Shown in pieces: positions 24,761 through 35,245 of a stretch of DNA of 64,000 nucleotides (within the stretch, counting starts at the first letter, position 1; the number at the start of each line of letters is the position of its first letter). Below the pieces are notes generated by a model. That model was given only the letters and a program-made list of their open reading frames with translations, was not told the DNA's origin and did no database searches. The DNA comes from Niebla homalea (lineage: Eukaryota; Ascomycota; Lecanoromycetes; Lecanorales; Ramalinaceae), in the NCBI GenBank assembly GCA_019925105.1, contig JAHGAU010000025.1:372001-436000 (forward strand), given 5' to 3'. The position numbers were made by a program, and so were the translations under genes.

Positions 24761-27700
24761 TCGACGTATTTAAATATTTTTATTAATTTCGAATATAAAC
24801 CCTTAAGCGTTATAAGTTAATTATAATATTCTACAGAGGTTAGGAATAATTTAATATAATTATTATAAGTTATAAAAGATTACTTTCTTATATTTAGCGT
24901 TAAACTTATAAAATACTATAGTTATTTAAATTATTTATAAAAGTTTTTGTTAATAATATCGTAATATTCTTTTAATATGTTCGACGAGTATATCTTATTT
25001 AAGGCAAATATTTAATATATTCGAATAACAAAATATTAGTTTATTATTTAGTAAATTAAATTTTAAATTTTTATTAATTATATTATTAAAGTAATACGTT
25101 AATAGCTTAAGTTATATAATTTTTTTAAAAAAAATACGTATAATTTAATTATTTAAATTCTTTTATTCGTTACGAAATCTAAAGATTTATTTAAGCTTTA
25201 CTAAGTAATTCAAGTTATCTATCGAAAGATATACCTTAATTTTAAAACCTTTCTAAAATAAAAACGAATTTAATACGAAATATAGTTAGGACTAGGAAAT
25301 ACACTCGTAAACGTTTATATATAAGAACCTTTATAAAAACCTTTACCGAAGCTAAGCTATAATATATTATAAAATTAAAAATTGGTTTATTAATCCGATT
25401 TTTGTAGTATATTATATTTGAAAACGAATAATCTATATTAACCTCGATTTATTTAAGAAAACAAATCTTATGATAATAATTTATTATTTTAAAAATGATT
25501 TACTTCTAAAGTTAATCGACGTATTTAAAATATTATATACGTTAGTTTAACTTATTATATTCTTAAACAAATTGCTAAATAATACGAAATTAAATTACTA
25601 GTTTACGGAATTAAAGATCGCAAATATAGTTTAAGTTATTGAGAAAATCCGTTATACAATTAAGTTAAATTAATACTTTACTTAAATTATTATCGACTAT
25701 TCCGTTGTCGTATAAGTTGGAAAACAAATATCCTCAATAACGTCGAATACCGAGAAGTTTAACTTACGATTTATATAAATAAACTAATAATTTCAGACTT
25801 TTAACCTCAATATCTATTATAAAACCGGTAAAGTAAATACGGTATTAAATATATATTATAGCATTCGTAGAAAAACGTAATATTATAAGATCTTAAAAAA
25901 GATAAAGTCCTAAATACCTTAATAACTAAAGTATATACGGGCATTATTATCGAGATAACCGACGAATTTAAAAAACGTTTATTCAAAGGATATAATAGCG
26001 ATGAATAATAGAGATAAATTATTGATATAGTTAAGTTTTTAAATATATCTGCCGAGTACGAAACGGTAATAAAGGTCGAATACGTAAAATTAAAAGACGA
26101 GAAATATATATTCTATATATTACGTAAAAATAATAATTAATTAGATAAACCATTAAAGCCTAATATATATTTTTAATTAAGAAATAATAACCTATTATAT
26201 TACGTTATATTTACGATAGTTAACGATCGTTTTATTATCCTTAACGGCTTATATTATAATATTTTTAAGCTTACCTTTAATCGATTAAACTATAATAGCT
26301 ATAGCAAAATACTTAATTGTTTAAAAGATACCGTGTACATTCGTTATATTAGCAAATATTTAGGGATATACCTAACGTATTACCCCGAATACCAATTATA
26401 TTGAACGATTAAATATATATTATACGGTAACCTAATTCTTATCGTAACTTTATCGATCTTTTTTTATATATTAATTATAAATTTTATTATAGAATTACTA
26501 AAAATTCGTAATATATTTAGTTTATTAATAATAACCGATAAATTTATTAAAAAGGTTATATTAATACCCGGTAAAGATATTTATAACGTAAAAGAATAAA
26601 TAAATATTATAATTAATAAACTTATAAATAAAAATTGAAATATTCCGAGTTCTATTATTTTTAATGAAAACCGTAAATTTATATTATCGTTTTAAAAATT
26701 ATTTTTATAAAACTTAAAATCGATATAATATTATTAATCGTATATCGTCCGTAATCCAATAATTAGTTAAAACGGATAAATTAAGCTATAAAAATTGTTA
26801 TAAGATTTCTTTTATCCGACTTTAATTATTAAAACTAAATTCAATTTTTACTTTTTTTAAGTATTATAATAAATAATTTAATAAACGTAACTATTAGCTT
26901 TATACTTAAGAGCTTTATTCATAAATTTCGAATTAAAAATAATCTTAGTTTTTTATATAGTCTACCGCCCGAGGATTTCGAACGTATATATATAATTAAA
27001 AAAGAAAAAATAGACGACCTTATCGCTTTTATAAATACTATAATAAAAGTTAAATATAATATTGTCAGGGACTAACCATAGGCCTGGTAGGGCACTTGGA
27101 GGTTAGTAGTATGATTGGTAATATTGACTATGGAGGAGTAAATATAGTGTGGGTAGCCTGCGGCTACTTAAGGGTGCTAAATATAAGGATTTTTTTCGCA
27201 ATTAATGATTAAATTTTTTTCGTTTTATATCGCGGTTATAAAGTGTAAAATCTTTATTATAAGTTAAAACCGTAACGAGTTAGTTTATTTTTTATCGTTC
27301 GTAAAATCGGAAAGTTAATATAGGAATTAAAACTGTTTTTAAATATATTAATTCATTTTATAATTTCGGTCGTATAAATTAAACCGGTGTTTAAGAATAA
27401 CCTTTTTAATTGGTTAATCAATATATATCCGCCCTGAGTCGAGGATTCAGATAATAGCGATTTTAAGAATAAGGATTAATTATACGAAATTAAACGTTTT
27501 CTAAATAAACGTATTATATTCCTAGGTTAAATTAAATATTTTATTAAATAGAAAATATGAAATTTATAGGTATAATAGCTGGTTTTATATTATTATATTA
27601 AGTCGAGTATAAAAGTATATTATAAATTATAAATTATCAAATTAAGAACTTAATTCGTATCTTATTATTGAAATATTTAGTTTTTAGCTTACCGTAATAC
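24761..27700 (+). pseudogene. gypsy A RT, RNase H, integrase and chromodomain relic
   Basis: After TRIM1 the RT continues with DVFKYFY and, at about 24949-24972, VNNIVIFF (the VDDIVIFS catalytic box with Asp to Asn and Ser to Phe changes). At about 26525-26600 the integrase shows ITDKFIKKVILIPGKD. At about 27490-27600 a chromodomain reads YEIKRFLNKR, then IKYFIK-stop-K, with the Trp of the WKG motif turned to stop. Chromodomains direct chromoviruses to marked heterochromatin. The frame is cut at 27060 by the 118-bp insertion. Confidence 0.85.
27060..27177. mobile_element. 118-bp insertion with 9-bp duplication
   Basis: A GC-richer, un-RIPped 118-bp sequence starting TATTGTCAGGGACTAACC and ending CTTAAGGGTGC. 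It interrupts the gypsy A integrase frame and is flanked by a perfect TAAATATAA at 27051-27059 and 27178-27186. The 9-bp duplication suggests a Mutator-like insertion, but I see no good terminal inverted repeats. The TGTCAGGGAC start could also indicate a short solo LTR. Confidence 0.6.
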
Positions 27701-28033
27701 GAGTTATCTAAGCGTTTATATATAAAAGAGGGCGATTAAAGAAAATAGATATTAACTATATTGTTTTACTTATACTTATATTTAAGTAAATTAATATTAC
27801 CGTTATCCTTATAATAAAATTATAATAACTTTTTCGGCGTTTAGCGCGTTTAACAATTAAATAATTAAGTAAGGATTACTATATTGCCTTAAACATATAT
27901 AGCTGAATATTTAATAACGTATTCGATTATATCTTTCGCTATCTAATATCTTAAAGTATTCGTTATTATATATCTATAAAACGTTTTATTATATACCGAG
28001 GGCGCTGCTTTTTATTTCTTTATTAATAATATA

Positions 28034-28196
28034 TAATAAAGACTGGCATATATATAGATATAAGTGTATTGGGAGTATAGTATATATATATTAATTAGTC
28101 GGGCGACACGCTTTTAGATAATAGTTGGGAGATCTATTCTCCCAACACTCTTCATCCATTATATACTTCACCCATACAAATGTCCAGTTCCCATTA
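28034..28196 (+). repeat. 3' LTR of gypsy A
   Basis: 163 bp, followed by the AAATT target duplication. It is RIPped at its left edge (TAATAAAGACTGG for TGATAGGGACTGG). Confidence 0.92.
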
Positions 28197-28201
28197 AAAT
28201 T

Positions 28202-29164
28202 ACGGAATCAAATTATTTTTTAATCGTTACGTTATTTAATTTTTTTGAACCGTTTACAAGAAAAGAACCGGCGGTTATATTCATTTATTATATCATTTAA
28301 CAATATTTTTCTTAAATTCTGTAAAAATAGTAGTTGTTAATCTTTTATTTATTAAATTTTAAAATATTTGAAAGATTTTTTATTTATAATAAACGATTTT
28401 ATTATAATCAATACGAAAATAATCGGTGTAAAAAATTCTTTAATTATAAGTTTTATTAAAAAATTTTAATAATTATATTCCGATTTATGAAAACAAAAAA
28501 AAATATTAAATTTAAATAATTTATTTATTCTATTTAAAATAAAAATAATCGTCAACGTTACAATAATACTAAATAAAAAAAGTTTAAATTACTATGGGTA
28601 CTAATTTAAATACGCGGTTTTTTTAATGATATATGAAATAAACGAAAAACGAACTTAAAAAATTAAAGATTTTTATAATAAAAAGTTTTTTTTCTAAATT
28701 TTCGAAAATAAACTTTTCGATAAACGTAATTTCGATATTTTAATTATTATAATATATTCGTTTAGATTATTAAAATTTTTACGTTTGATAAAAAATCAAA
28801 TTATTAATCAATACATTCGATTTTTCTTTTTATTTAAATTACGTTAAATACCGCGAATATTTATTATCGATTAATATCTGGTTTTTTTTACAAAAAAATC
28901 TCAATATTGAATTGAATCCCGTTAATTAATTGAAAGCGAATATAGTTAAAGAATTTATACAAATATAATGTTAGAAGTATAATATTAAAATGTAAATAAT
29001 TTATTAATTTAATAATTAAATTAATTCTTAAGGAATTATTAAAGATTTAAAATATAAAATTTTTATAAAAAATTTAATTAAAAACCGGATTCATAATAAT
29101 ATTTTATCGGAATAATTATAAGTTTCAATTATTAATCCTAAAGCCGTTATTAAGGATTCCCGGC
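28202..29164. other. RIPped AT-rich stretch, unassigned
   Basis: Probably the right-hand part of the sequence into which gypsy A inserted. Homopolymer-rich, with no domain or intact frame seen. Confidence 0.5.
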
Positions 29165-30083
29165 CTTACCGTAACGCAGCACCCCTAAGGCGCTGGTGTG
29201 GCGCCGGCGCATAGCTGGTGATAGCTGCTAACATGGAGCTCTAACAGAACTTAAGGGTGATCGAGATGGTCCTGGTCTCGCTTTAAGTACTAATATATAT
29301 AATAGGGTTGAGCTGATTGATGAAGCTCTTGATGAAAGCATCGTCGGTATTGAGTATCCTACCAAAAGGAACCCTTGCTGTTGGTGATAAGATTGGTTGT
29401 GGTTTATTCTTAAGATTAAGATCCTCTCGAGATCTTCTTTTGAGCATCCAGATGGGAGCATGTGTTATCTGCACCCACCTACGACTGTACTTGCTCCCTG
29501 TGTGGTCCTTGTGTCGACCTTGAGACATGTATGGTCCTCGCTGGAAGTGAGGGTTGATAGGCCTTTGTGCCGGCTTTGAGGCGTGTATGACTGACGATGC
29601 TGCGATGTCGATGTCGGTGTCCACATCGATGAAATTGCTCGTCGCCGCAAAAGATGAGTAGCTGGCCAAGCTGAGAAGTGTTAAAGTGACCCGCTCGAGG
29701 CCCGCGACGGAACGCAACAGCGGAGTGTTCACAGTCCGTTACCCTATTGGCCGAAAGCAACGCAACGGACGCAGTAGCGGAGTGTACACAGTCCGCGATC
29801 CACTGGCCGGAAAACAGACAAACCGGCGAGGAGTGTATATAGTCCATCGCATCGATTGTTACGTACGGAGGTTGGACGCAAGTGTCGCCTCGAAGGACCC
29901 TGCTCTCTTCTCTTTGAAACCTCCACCACTATCAGAGGCCAGCAAGCCGTCTGCACGCACGGAGGTGTAGTCGCAGGTGACGTCCTCAAAATCTTATCAT
30001 CCCCGGGCATGCCTATCCGTCTCTTCACCTCTATCCGCTTCGTCCTGATGCGGCCGTTATAGCTATTACGTCCGAAATGATTG

Positions 30084-30155
30084 GTAGATCTGTAGGGGGT
30101 CGAACCGCCTCCTCCAGGTTATAAGCCTAACGTGCTTCCGGTACACTAATAGTCC
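30084..30155 (-). tRNA. tRNA-Ile(UAU)-like pseudo-tRNA in TRIM2
   Basis: Minus strand: a D-arm GTGT-ACCGGAA-GCAC, an anticodon arm TTAGG-CTTATAA-CCTGG with anticodon UAU and correct U33, and a T-loop TTCGACC. The T stem and the acceptor stem pair poorly, so it is a decayed or tRNA-derived sequence rather than a working gene. The RIPped copy has the same stretch at about 34883-34950. It could be a remnant of a tRNA captured by the element or an internal pol III-type promoter. Confidence 0.4.
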
Positions 30156-30305
30156 ATTTAAGGGTAATCGATAAGGGGGTTCAGAACTGAACTAGGTCCA
30201 TCCGGGTTCGTACGGAATATCGATAAAAATGTAGTTCTCTCAAAGTAACGCACCTCTTATATATAACGATATAAGTGAGATCGAACGCAACCGTTGCTAC
30301 CATTC

Positions 30306-30645
30306 TGTCACGGTAAGGGTGAGTGGGTGGAGTGGTAATTGCCTGAATTGCTATCTAGCTACGCTGCGTGCGAGAAATACAGGATTGCGCCAAGCCGCTA
30401 TACCCCTTTGAGCCCTAGCGCATGGCTGCTCGGCTGCTGCGCATCCCATGGTCGGTTTTCAAGGGCACCTTTATTGTCAACGCTAGGCAGGCACTAGATG
30501 ACACCTTAATTCTGGCCAACCAGAGATGTCGCTTTTACACGATTTGGCTGTAGAGACGCTAGTCACTAGTTTATGTTAGCGCTGCCCGTGAAATTCGGGA
30601 CAAATCGAGGGATGGATTGCCTGGCATGCATCCGTGACCGTGACA
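30306..30645 (+). repeat. 3' LTR of TRIM2 copy 1, long form
   Basis: Starts TGTCACGG and ends CCGTGACCGTGACA, like the 193-bp LTRs at 33792 and 35053. It has about 147 extra bases in the middle (about 30410-30620), which are absent from the other copies and are GC-balanced. Confidence 0.8.
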
Positions 30646-30895
30646 ACAATAGCTCTTGTCTTCCTACATAAATTCATCCATCAATCTATCCATACTCACT
30701 TCATCGAAATTGTTCCTGTATAAAATTGTGTCATCCTTGAATTTGTCTGTTGCTTGCCTTGCCCGGCGCACCAAGTGTTTATGCCACGCTGTATAGCATA
30801 AATCTCCAGGGTTGTAGAAGTCAGCCACTTCGACTGCATCGCACCCTCCTCACCTTCATTACACCTTTTACTTCCAGTCTTCCTGACATATACAG
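30646..30895. promoter_or_regulatory. leader / upstream region of gene a
   Basis: 250 bp between the TRIM2 LTR end and the first ATG of gene a. It is pyrimidine-rich (about 30660-30720 and 30840-30890) as in fungal promoters and leaders. TATAAAATTG is at about 30719-30728. A CTGACATATACAG at 30884-30895 just before the ATG could be the 3' end of a leader intron. Transcription probably starts within or just after the LTR. Confidence 0.35.
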
Positions 30896-32581
30896 ATGCT
30901 ACGGCATAATATCAGCGCATGGTGCCTTCGCGCCTGGCGTATGCTCTGTCGCCCTACGCGGCAGCGCAAGCCATCAGAGGGGGAACCTCTAACCAATTTC
31001 TGGAGGCTGAGCATATTCTTCACCTTCTTCGTCTTCATTCAGCCAGTATTGTTGGAATTCGGGTATTGGTATACCCAGCAATTTGTCTGTGACCGGGCGA
31101 CGCCGTTGTGGCTCGCCAGCCGTCTTTGCGAGATCCCTAACCTCGCAACATACGAGGCCAGGCACGCCAGCAGACCGATCTGGTTCGAACAACTTTACAA
31201 ACCTCTGTTAATAGAAAAATCGGACCCAGACAAGCTCCTTTCGCATCTCTATCGGCGGCTGATGCTGTGGCAATCGATTGCACGCCCGCGCTTGGAGGCG
31301 CTGGAGAATTATCGCGAGCAGTGGGAACTTTGGATCCCGAGCGAGATGACCGACGTTACGAGAGTGATTTGTCAGTATAATATCCAGTGGCCAGGCATCT
31401 ATCTCCTTGGATAGACGCGAGACTGACGTGCTGGCAACATAGATCGACTCGAAACCCAACTAAAGCCCCTCTTACCGCTCTACCACAACACCATAGGTGA
31501 TTACTGTCTTTTGAGAGATCGCTTGAATGATCAATTTGCGACGCTGGTCGATGATACCGCCATCAGCTACGTGGCGATCGCCGAGACAGGCTCCGGTGAA
31601 ATGCACGACCCGGTAGCACTGCATTCCTTCCTCGGCATGCTACGTCAAGTTTCTGCCTGGCTCCGGTCTCAGCGACGGCCCCAGGCGCACCATTACAGCT
31701 TACAGCAAAGATATCGCATGGCCAGATTCAAGCACACCCTCTCGGCGCACACCGCATACATGAAGAAGCTGCTCACCAAAGCTCTCTTAAAAGAGAAAGA
31801 CCGGGCGAAACTGATGCGAGCGTTCCAATCGGCGCGCGACACGCTAAGTATAAAGCAAGACCAAGTCGCGCGAGACGACCGATGGACGAACGAGCCGGGC
31901 AACTTTGCGCCTCTACCGGCCGCCCAACGCAGCGAGATAGAGCAGCTTTACCTCACCGGCCTCTCCACGCTGATCGCGGAACTCGAAGACCAGGTCTCGG
32001 GCCAGCAGAAGGACTTTGGCCGACTCCTCGACGCCACCGAGACATTCGAGCGTTACGTCCGTTCCTTGGAGCTCTCGGACTGGACGTCGGAGGGCTTGAT
32101 CCGCATCCCCGCGGCTATGAGGGAGGACTTCACCACCAGCATCCTCCGCCGCCCCCTCCCGCCTTCTTCTTCTTCCTCGCCCTCGGCGTGGATCCAGGAA
32201 GAAGACAGCCGGTCAACTTCCGACATGCAAGTCTACAACTACAACATCACCCGCGTCCACCAAAGCGACAACATCCGCCGCCTCTTCGCCACCCTCTGTT
32301 CCCGCTCCACGGCCACGACGATCGACTCGGGCATCTTGCGCTTCCTCTGCACGTACGCGCTCGCGTCGCAGGAACTGTCCCAGATCGATGACGAGAATAT
32401 GGTCGTGGAATGGAGACTGGAGGAGAGCTTGATGAGCTACCGGGGCGCGATGATTGCGCTGAGTCGCCGCTTTGAGCACGAGCAGCTGCATACGATACCG
32501 GCGATGATTGATCATTTGAAGAGGTCTATTGGGGGGGGGAAGCAGAAGGAGGTTAGGCAGGTGGAGTTGAATAGGAGGTAG
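30896..32581 (+). CDS. gene a: 537-aa single-pass membrane protein, unknown
   Basis: Two exons, 30896-31370 and 31443-32581, joined over a 72-nt intron (31371-31442: donor GTCAGT, branch CTGAC at about 31422, acceptor CATAG). Together they give 1614 nt, an exact 538 codons, and both frames are otherwise open. Residues 1-33 are basic, and residues 36-56 (LSIFFTFFVFIQPVLLEFGY) form a membrane helix. The remaining about 480 residues are mainly helical and charged, with a Ser run near codon 385 and no Cys-rich or catalytic motif I know. The donor is unusual (C at +3) but is the only one that keeps the frame. An internal Met at 16 is an alternative start. The gene lies between two retroelements. 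No family recognised; an orphan or lineage-restricted protein is most likely. Confidence 0.7.
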
Positions 32582-32789
32582 GTGGGTGGAGCTGGCTGAG
32601 TCCGAGATGGAGCCAGGCGGTCAATCATTGTTCAGCGCGTGAGACTTTCAAGGCATCAAGATCGATCGACCGGACGCATACTACCAACAAGACACTAATA
32701 TGACGAGGTGCCCTTGAACCGAAATGCCAAGTCGGCTAAGCCAAAGACCGAAATGGGGGATATAGGTGGTCAAATAGGGGAGATGACAG

Positions 32790-33740
32790 GGCACCCGAGA
32801 AGAGAGTAAAATCATGGATTTATTTGGTAATCAATCGTATGAGTTGGACATCCCTTCGAACTGGCGAGTGCACCCTGTCTTCACGATCGCACAGCTCGAG
32901 CCTGCGCAAGGTATTGATCCTTTCAACCGGCCTGTCCCAGATCATCCACCATCAGTATATGTCGAAGGAGATACCGCCATAGTAAAGTCCTACGAAATCG
33001 AACGTTTACTCGACCGAGAAGTTACTCCTATACGTAATAATCGAATACGTATCCGCTACCTTATTCGATAGAAAGGATACGGCCCTGGAAATAACCAGTG
33101 GCGTACACTTCGTAAGCTCGGAGACGCCGATAACCTCGTTATAGAGTACAATAACAATTACCTATTAACGCTGTCCTTTAGTCCTTTGCAGTCTATGTTT
33201 ACCAAAGCACGAGCACGCCCTGGACGTCCGAGAAAGCAACTAGCTATTCAACCTCTACCCGAACAGAGCACTGTTACACTTGATCCCACTGTTACACTCG
33301 ATCCCGCTGTCGCTGTCAGAGCACCAGATGTGCCTACGGATGCTGTTCCTACACCCGAACGTCTTGCTATCGAGCATGTCAACATGCCAGTCGATCCACT
33401 GCCTACACCTTCAAACGCTGTACCACCCGTCGCGCGTCTGGCTATCGAAGCACCACCTATCACCATCATTTCTCAACATCACCACCTCCGCATCACCACA
33501 GATCATCACCGCCTTATCACCGCTACCGATCATCATCCATCCTCATCGTCACCTGTGCATACGAGGACGTATGCTTTTCTTTTGTTGAGCGGATGTTGTC
33601 ACGAGCATATCACTGTACATAGCATAGATAGCCGGATAGCCGGGCTACTAGTAGACGGACTAGCGGATAGACGTTGTCCCGTTCCGGTTCCGGAACGTCT
33701 CTTAGATAGCAGGATTTGTCCTTCAGGACACTCATAAATC
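32790..33740 (+). pseudogene. gypsy C pol tail with chromodomain, truncated
   Basis: The plus frame from about 32800 reads the C-terminal end of a Ty3-type polyprotein: a DLFGNQSYELDIPSNWRVHP stretch, VFTIAQLEPAQG, then VYVEGDT and a chromodomain IKSYEIERLL-like start. The chromodomain frame is broken at 33069-33071 by a TAG in place of the Trp of the WKGYGP motif, after which it continues to about 33160. A further 183-codon open frame (33186-33737) is Pro/His-rich and low in complexity. The element is only lightly RIPped. Everything upstream of about 32790 is missing. Confidence 0.8.
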
Positions 33741-33785
33741 AATACTACTCTACTCAAATACCATGTCCATGTCCATACTCTGACA
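33597..33785 (+). repeat. 3' LTR of gypsy C
   Basis: Starts TGTCACGAGC, ends ACTCTGACA, 189 bp, in the right place after the pol tail. There is no partner LTR in the window, so the boundaries rest on the TGTCA...TGACA inverted ends only. The next five bases are GTATT. Confidence 0.55.
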
Positions 33786-33791
33786 GTATTC

Positions 33792-33984
33792 TGTCACGGT
33801 ATAGGTGAGTGGGTGGAGTGGTAACTGCCTGGATTGCTATTTAGCTACGCTGCGTGCGAGAAATACAGGATTGCGCCAAGGCGCTATACCCCTTTAGGCC
33901 TAATATACTAATAAGCCTTACCGCGTAAGGCTCACCGCAATACTTGCCTGGTATATATCCCTAATTATAACCGTAACCGTAATA
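33792..33984 (+). repeat. 5' LTR of TRIM2 copy 2
   Basis: 193 bp. The first half is un-RIPped (GTGAGTGGGTGGAGTGG) and the second half is RIPped. Confidence 0.85.
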
Positions 33985-35052
33985 ATATCCCTATAATAAA
34001 TAAAGAAAAGCGACGTCCTCGTCGGTAGCGGTAAAATAGAGGAAACGACGGGTATAGTCGTGATATCTATAGTACGTATAATAGTTGAAAGATAGCCGTT
34101 AAAGCTGAGAATTCATAACCGTTAATAAAACCGTTTTAATAGGGCCGTTAACGTAGTCGATTTGCGGAATATCCGAGGTTTTGCCGTGGTCGTATACTTT
34201 TTCCTTTTAAGGTCTAGCGTATATATTGACTATTAAGTTACTAGCGGTGATTTGTCTGTATTGCTCGTACTTGTTGAGTATACGGAACTGGCGGAGCTGA
34301 GTATTACCGTACTTATAAGTTAAGCTGGCGGAGCTAAGTAATATTATGCTTGCGAAGCCTAAGCTAGATAAAAGATAAGCAATAAAGTCTTACTCCCTAT
34401 ATAGTCCTTATACCGACCGTAAAACGTATCTAATCCTCGCTGGAAATAAGGCGTAAAGGGCCTTTATACCGGCTTTGAAGCTTAGATAACTAACGATATT
34501 AAGGTAACGTATATAGTATATAATATACCGTCGCTCGAATTGCTCGTTGTCGTAAAAAGGATATAGCCGAAGTATTAAGTAACTCGTATAAAACCCGCGG
34601 CGGAACGTAATAGCGGAGTATATATAGTCCGTTTCCCTGCTAGCCGAAAGCAACGCGGACATAATAATAGGGAGTATATATAGTCCGTTATCTACTAGCC
34701 AAAAAACTCGCACGGAGGTGTAAAACGTAGGTATCGCCTCGAAACACACGCTTTGCTCTCTCTCTTAACCTTTATTACTATCTTCTCGTCCCCGGGTATG
34801 CTTACCCTCTTTATTCCCCAACGCTTAATATTCTAATACGCAAGCCCGTTATAGGCTATTAATTCCAAGGTAATTAGTAGGTCTACGGGGGGTCGAACCG
34901 CCTTTTTTAAATTATAAGCCTAACGTACTATACGTTATATTAGTAGCTTAAGTATCGTTACGGAGCCGCTCGCGACGCGGTAAGACTTATAACTAGAGCC
35001 TTTTATATATAACGATATAAGTGAGATCGAAACCAAGCCGTTATTATTATTC

Positions 35053-35245
35053 TGTTACGGTATAGGTAAGTAAATAGAGTAGTAACTGTTTAAATTATTA
35101 TTTAGCTACGCTGCGTACGAGAAATATAGGATTACGCCAAGCCGCTATACTTTTTTAGGCCTAATATACTAATAAGCCCTACCGCGCAAGGCTTACCGCA
35201 ATGCTTGCCTGGTATGTATCCCTGACTATAACCGTGACCGTGACA
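35053..35245 (+). repeat. 3' LTR of TRIM2 copy 2
   Basis: 193 bp. Here the first half is RIPped (GTAAGTAAATAGAGTAG) and the second half is not, the mirror image of the left LTR. Confidence 0.85.

Larger units (their letters stand above)
10795..28196 (+). mobile_element. Ty3/gypsy chromovirus A, host of nested insertions
   Basis: A 163-bp LTR at each end (10795-10957 and 28034-28196) begins TGATAGGGACTGG or its RIPped form and ends CCAGTTC(C/T)(C/T)ATTA. A perfect 5-bp duplication AAATT flanks the element at 10790-10794 and 28197-28201. Inside, gag, protease, RT, RNase H, integrase and chromodomain remnants follow each other on the plus strand. They are interrupted by gypsy B, N1, N2, TRIM1 and a 118-bp insertion. 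Removing these leaves about 7.3 kb, a normal gypsy size. Confidence 0.93.
29165..30645 (+). mobile_element. TRIM2 copy 1, nearly un-RIPped, 5' truncated
   Basis: 29480-30305 aligns with 34390-35052 over its whole length. Shared landmarks are GGTCCTCGCTGGAA, GCCGAAAGCAACGC, CCCCGGGCATGC and GGGGGTCGAACCGCC, but this copy keeps its CA/TG dinucleotides. It ends in a 340-bp LTR (30306-30645). No matching LTR is found on the left, so it is 5' truncated near 29165. The many overlapping short frames on both strands have no shared start or domain, and I call none of them genes. Confidence 0.75.
33792..35245 (+). mobile_element. TRIM2 copy 2, complete, RIPped
   Basis: 193-bp LTRs at 33792-33984 and 35053-35245, starting TGT(C/T)ACGG and ending CCGTGACCGTGACA (RIPped to CCGTAATA in the left one), enclose 1068 bp. 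The internal sequence is the RIPped counterpart of 29480-30305 plus a 5' part related to TRIM1. No polymerase domain is present. It sits 6 bp after the gypsy C LTR. Flanks (TATTC left, GTAAA right) do not form a clear target duplication, so the insertion history is unresolved. Confidence 0.82.

Noticed and set aside
29228..30062. Overlapping frames of 60-149 codons in TRIM2 copy 1
   Set aside because: They occur on both strands, none is preserved in the RIPped homologue, and none has a domain or splice signals.
31882..32515. 169-codon plus frame and 100-codon minus frame within gene a
   Set aside because: Shadows of the GC-rich gene a exon 2; low-complexity Pro/Arg/His products.
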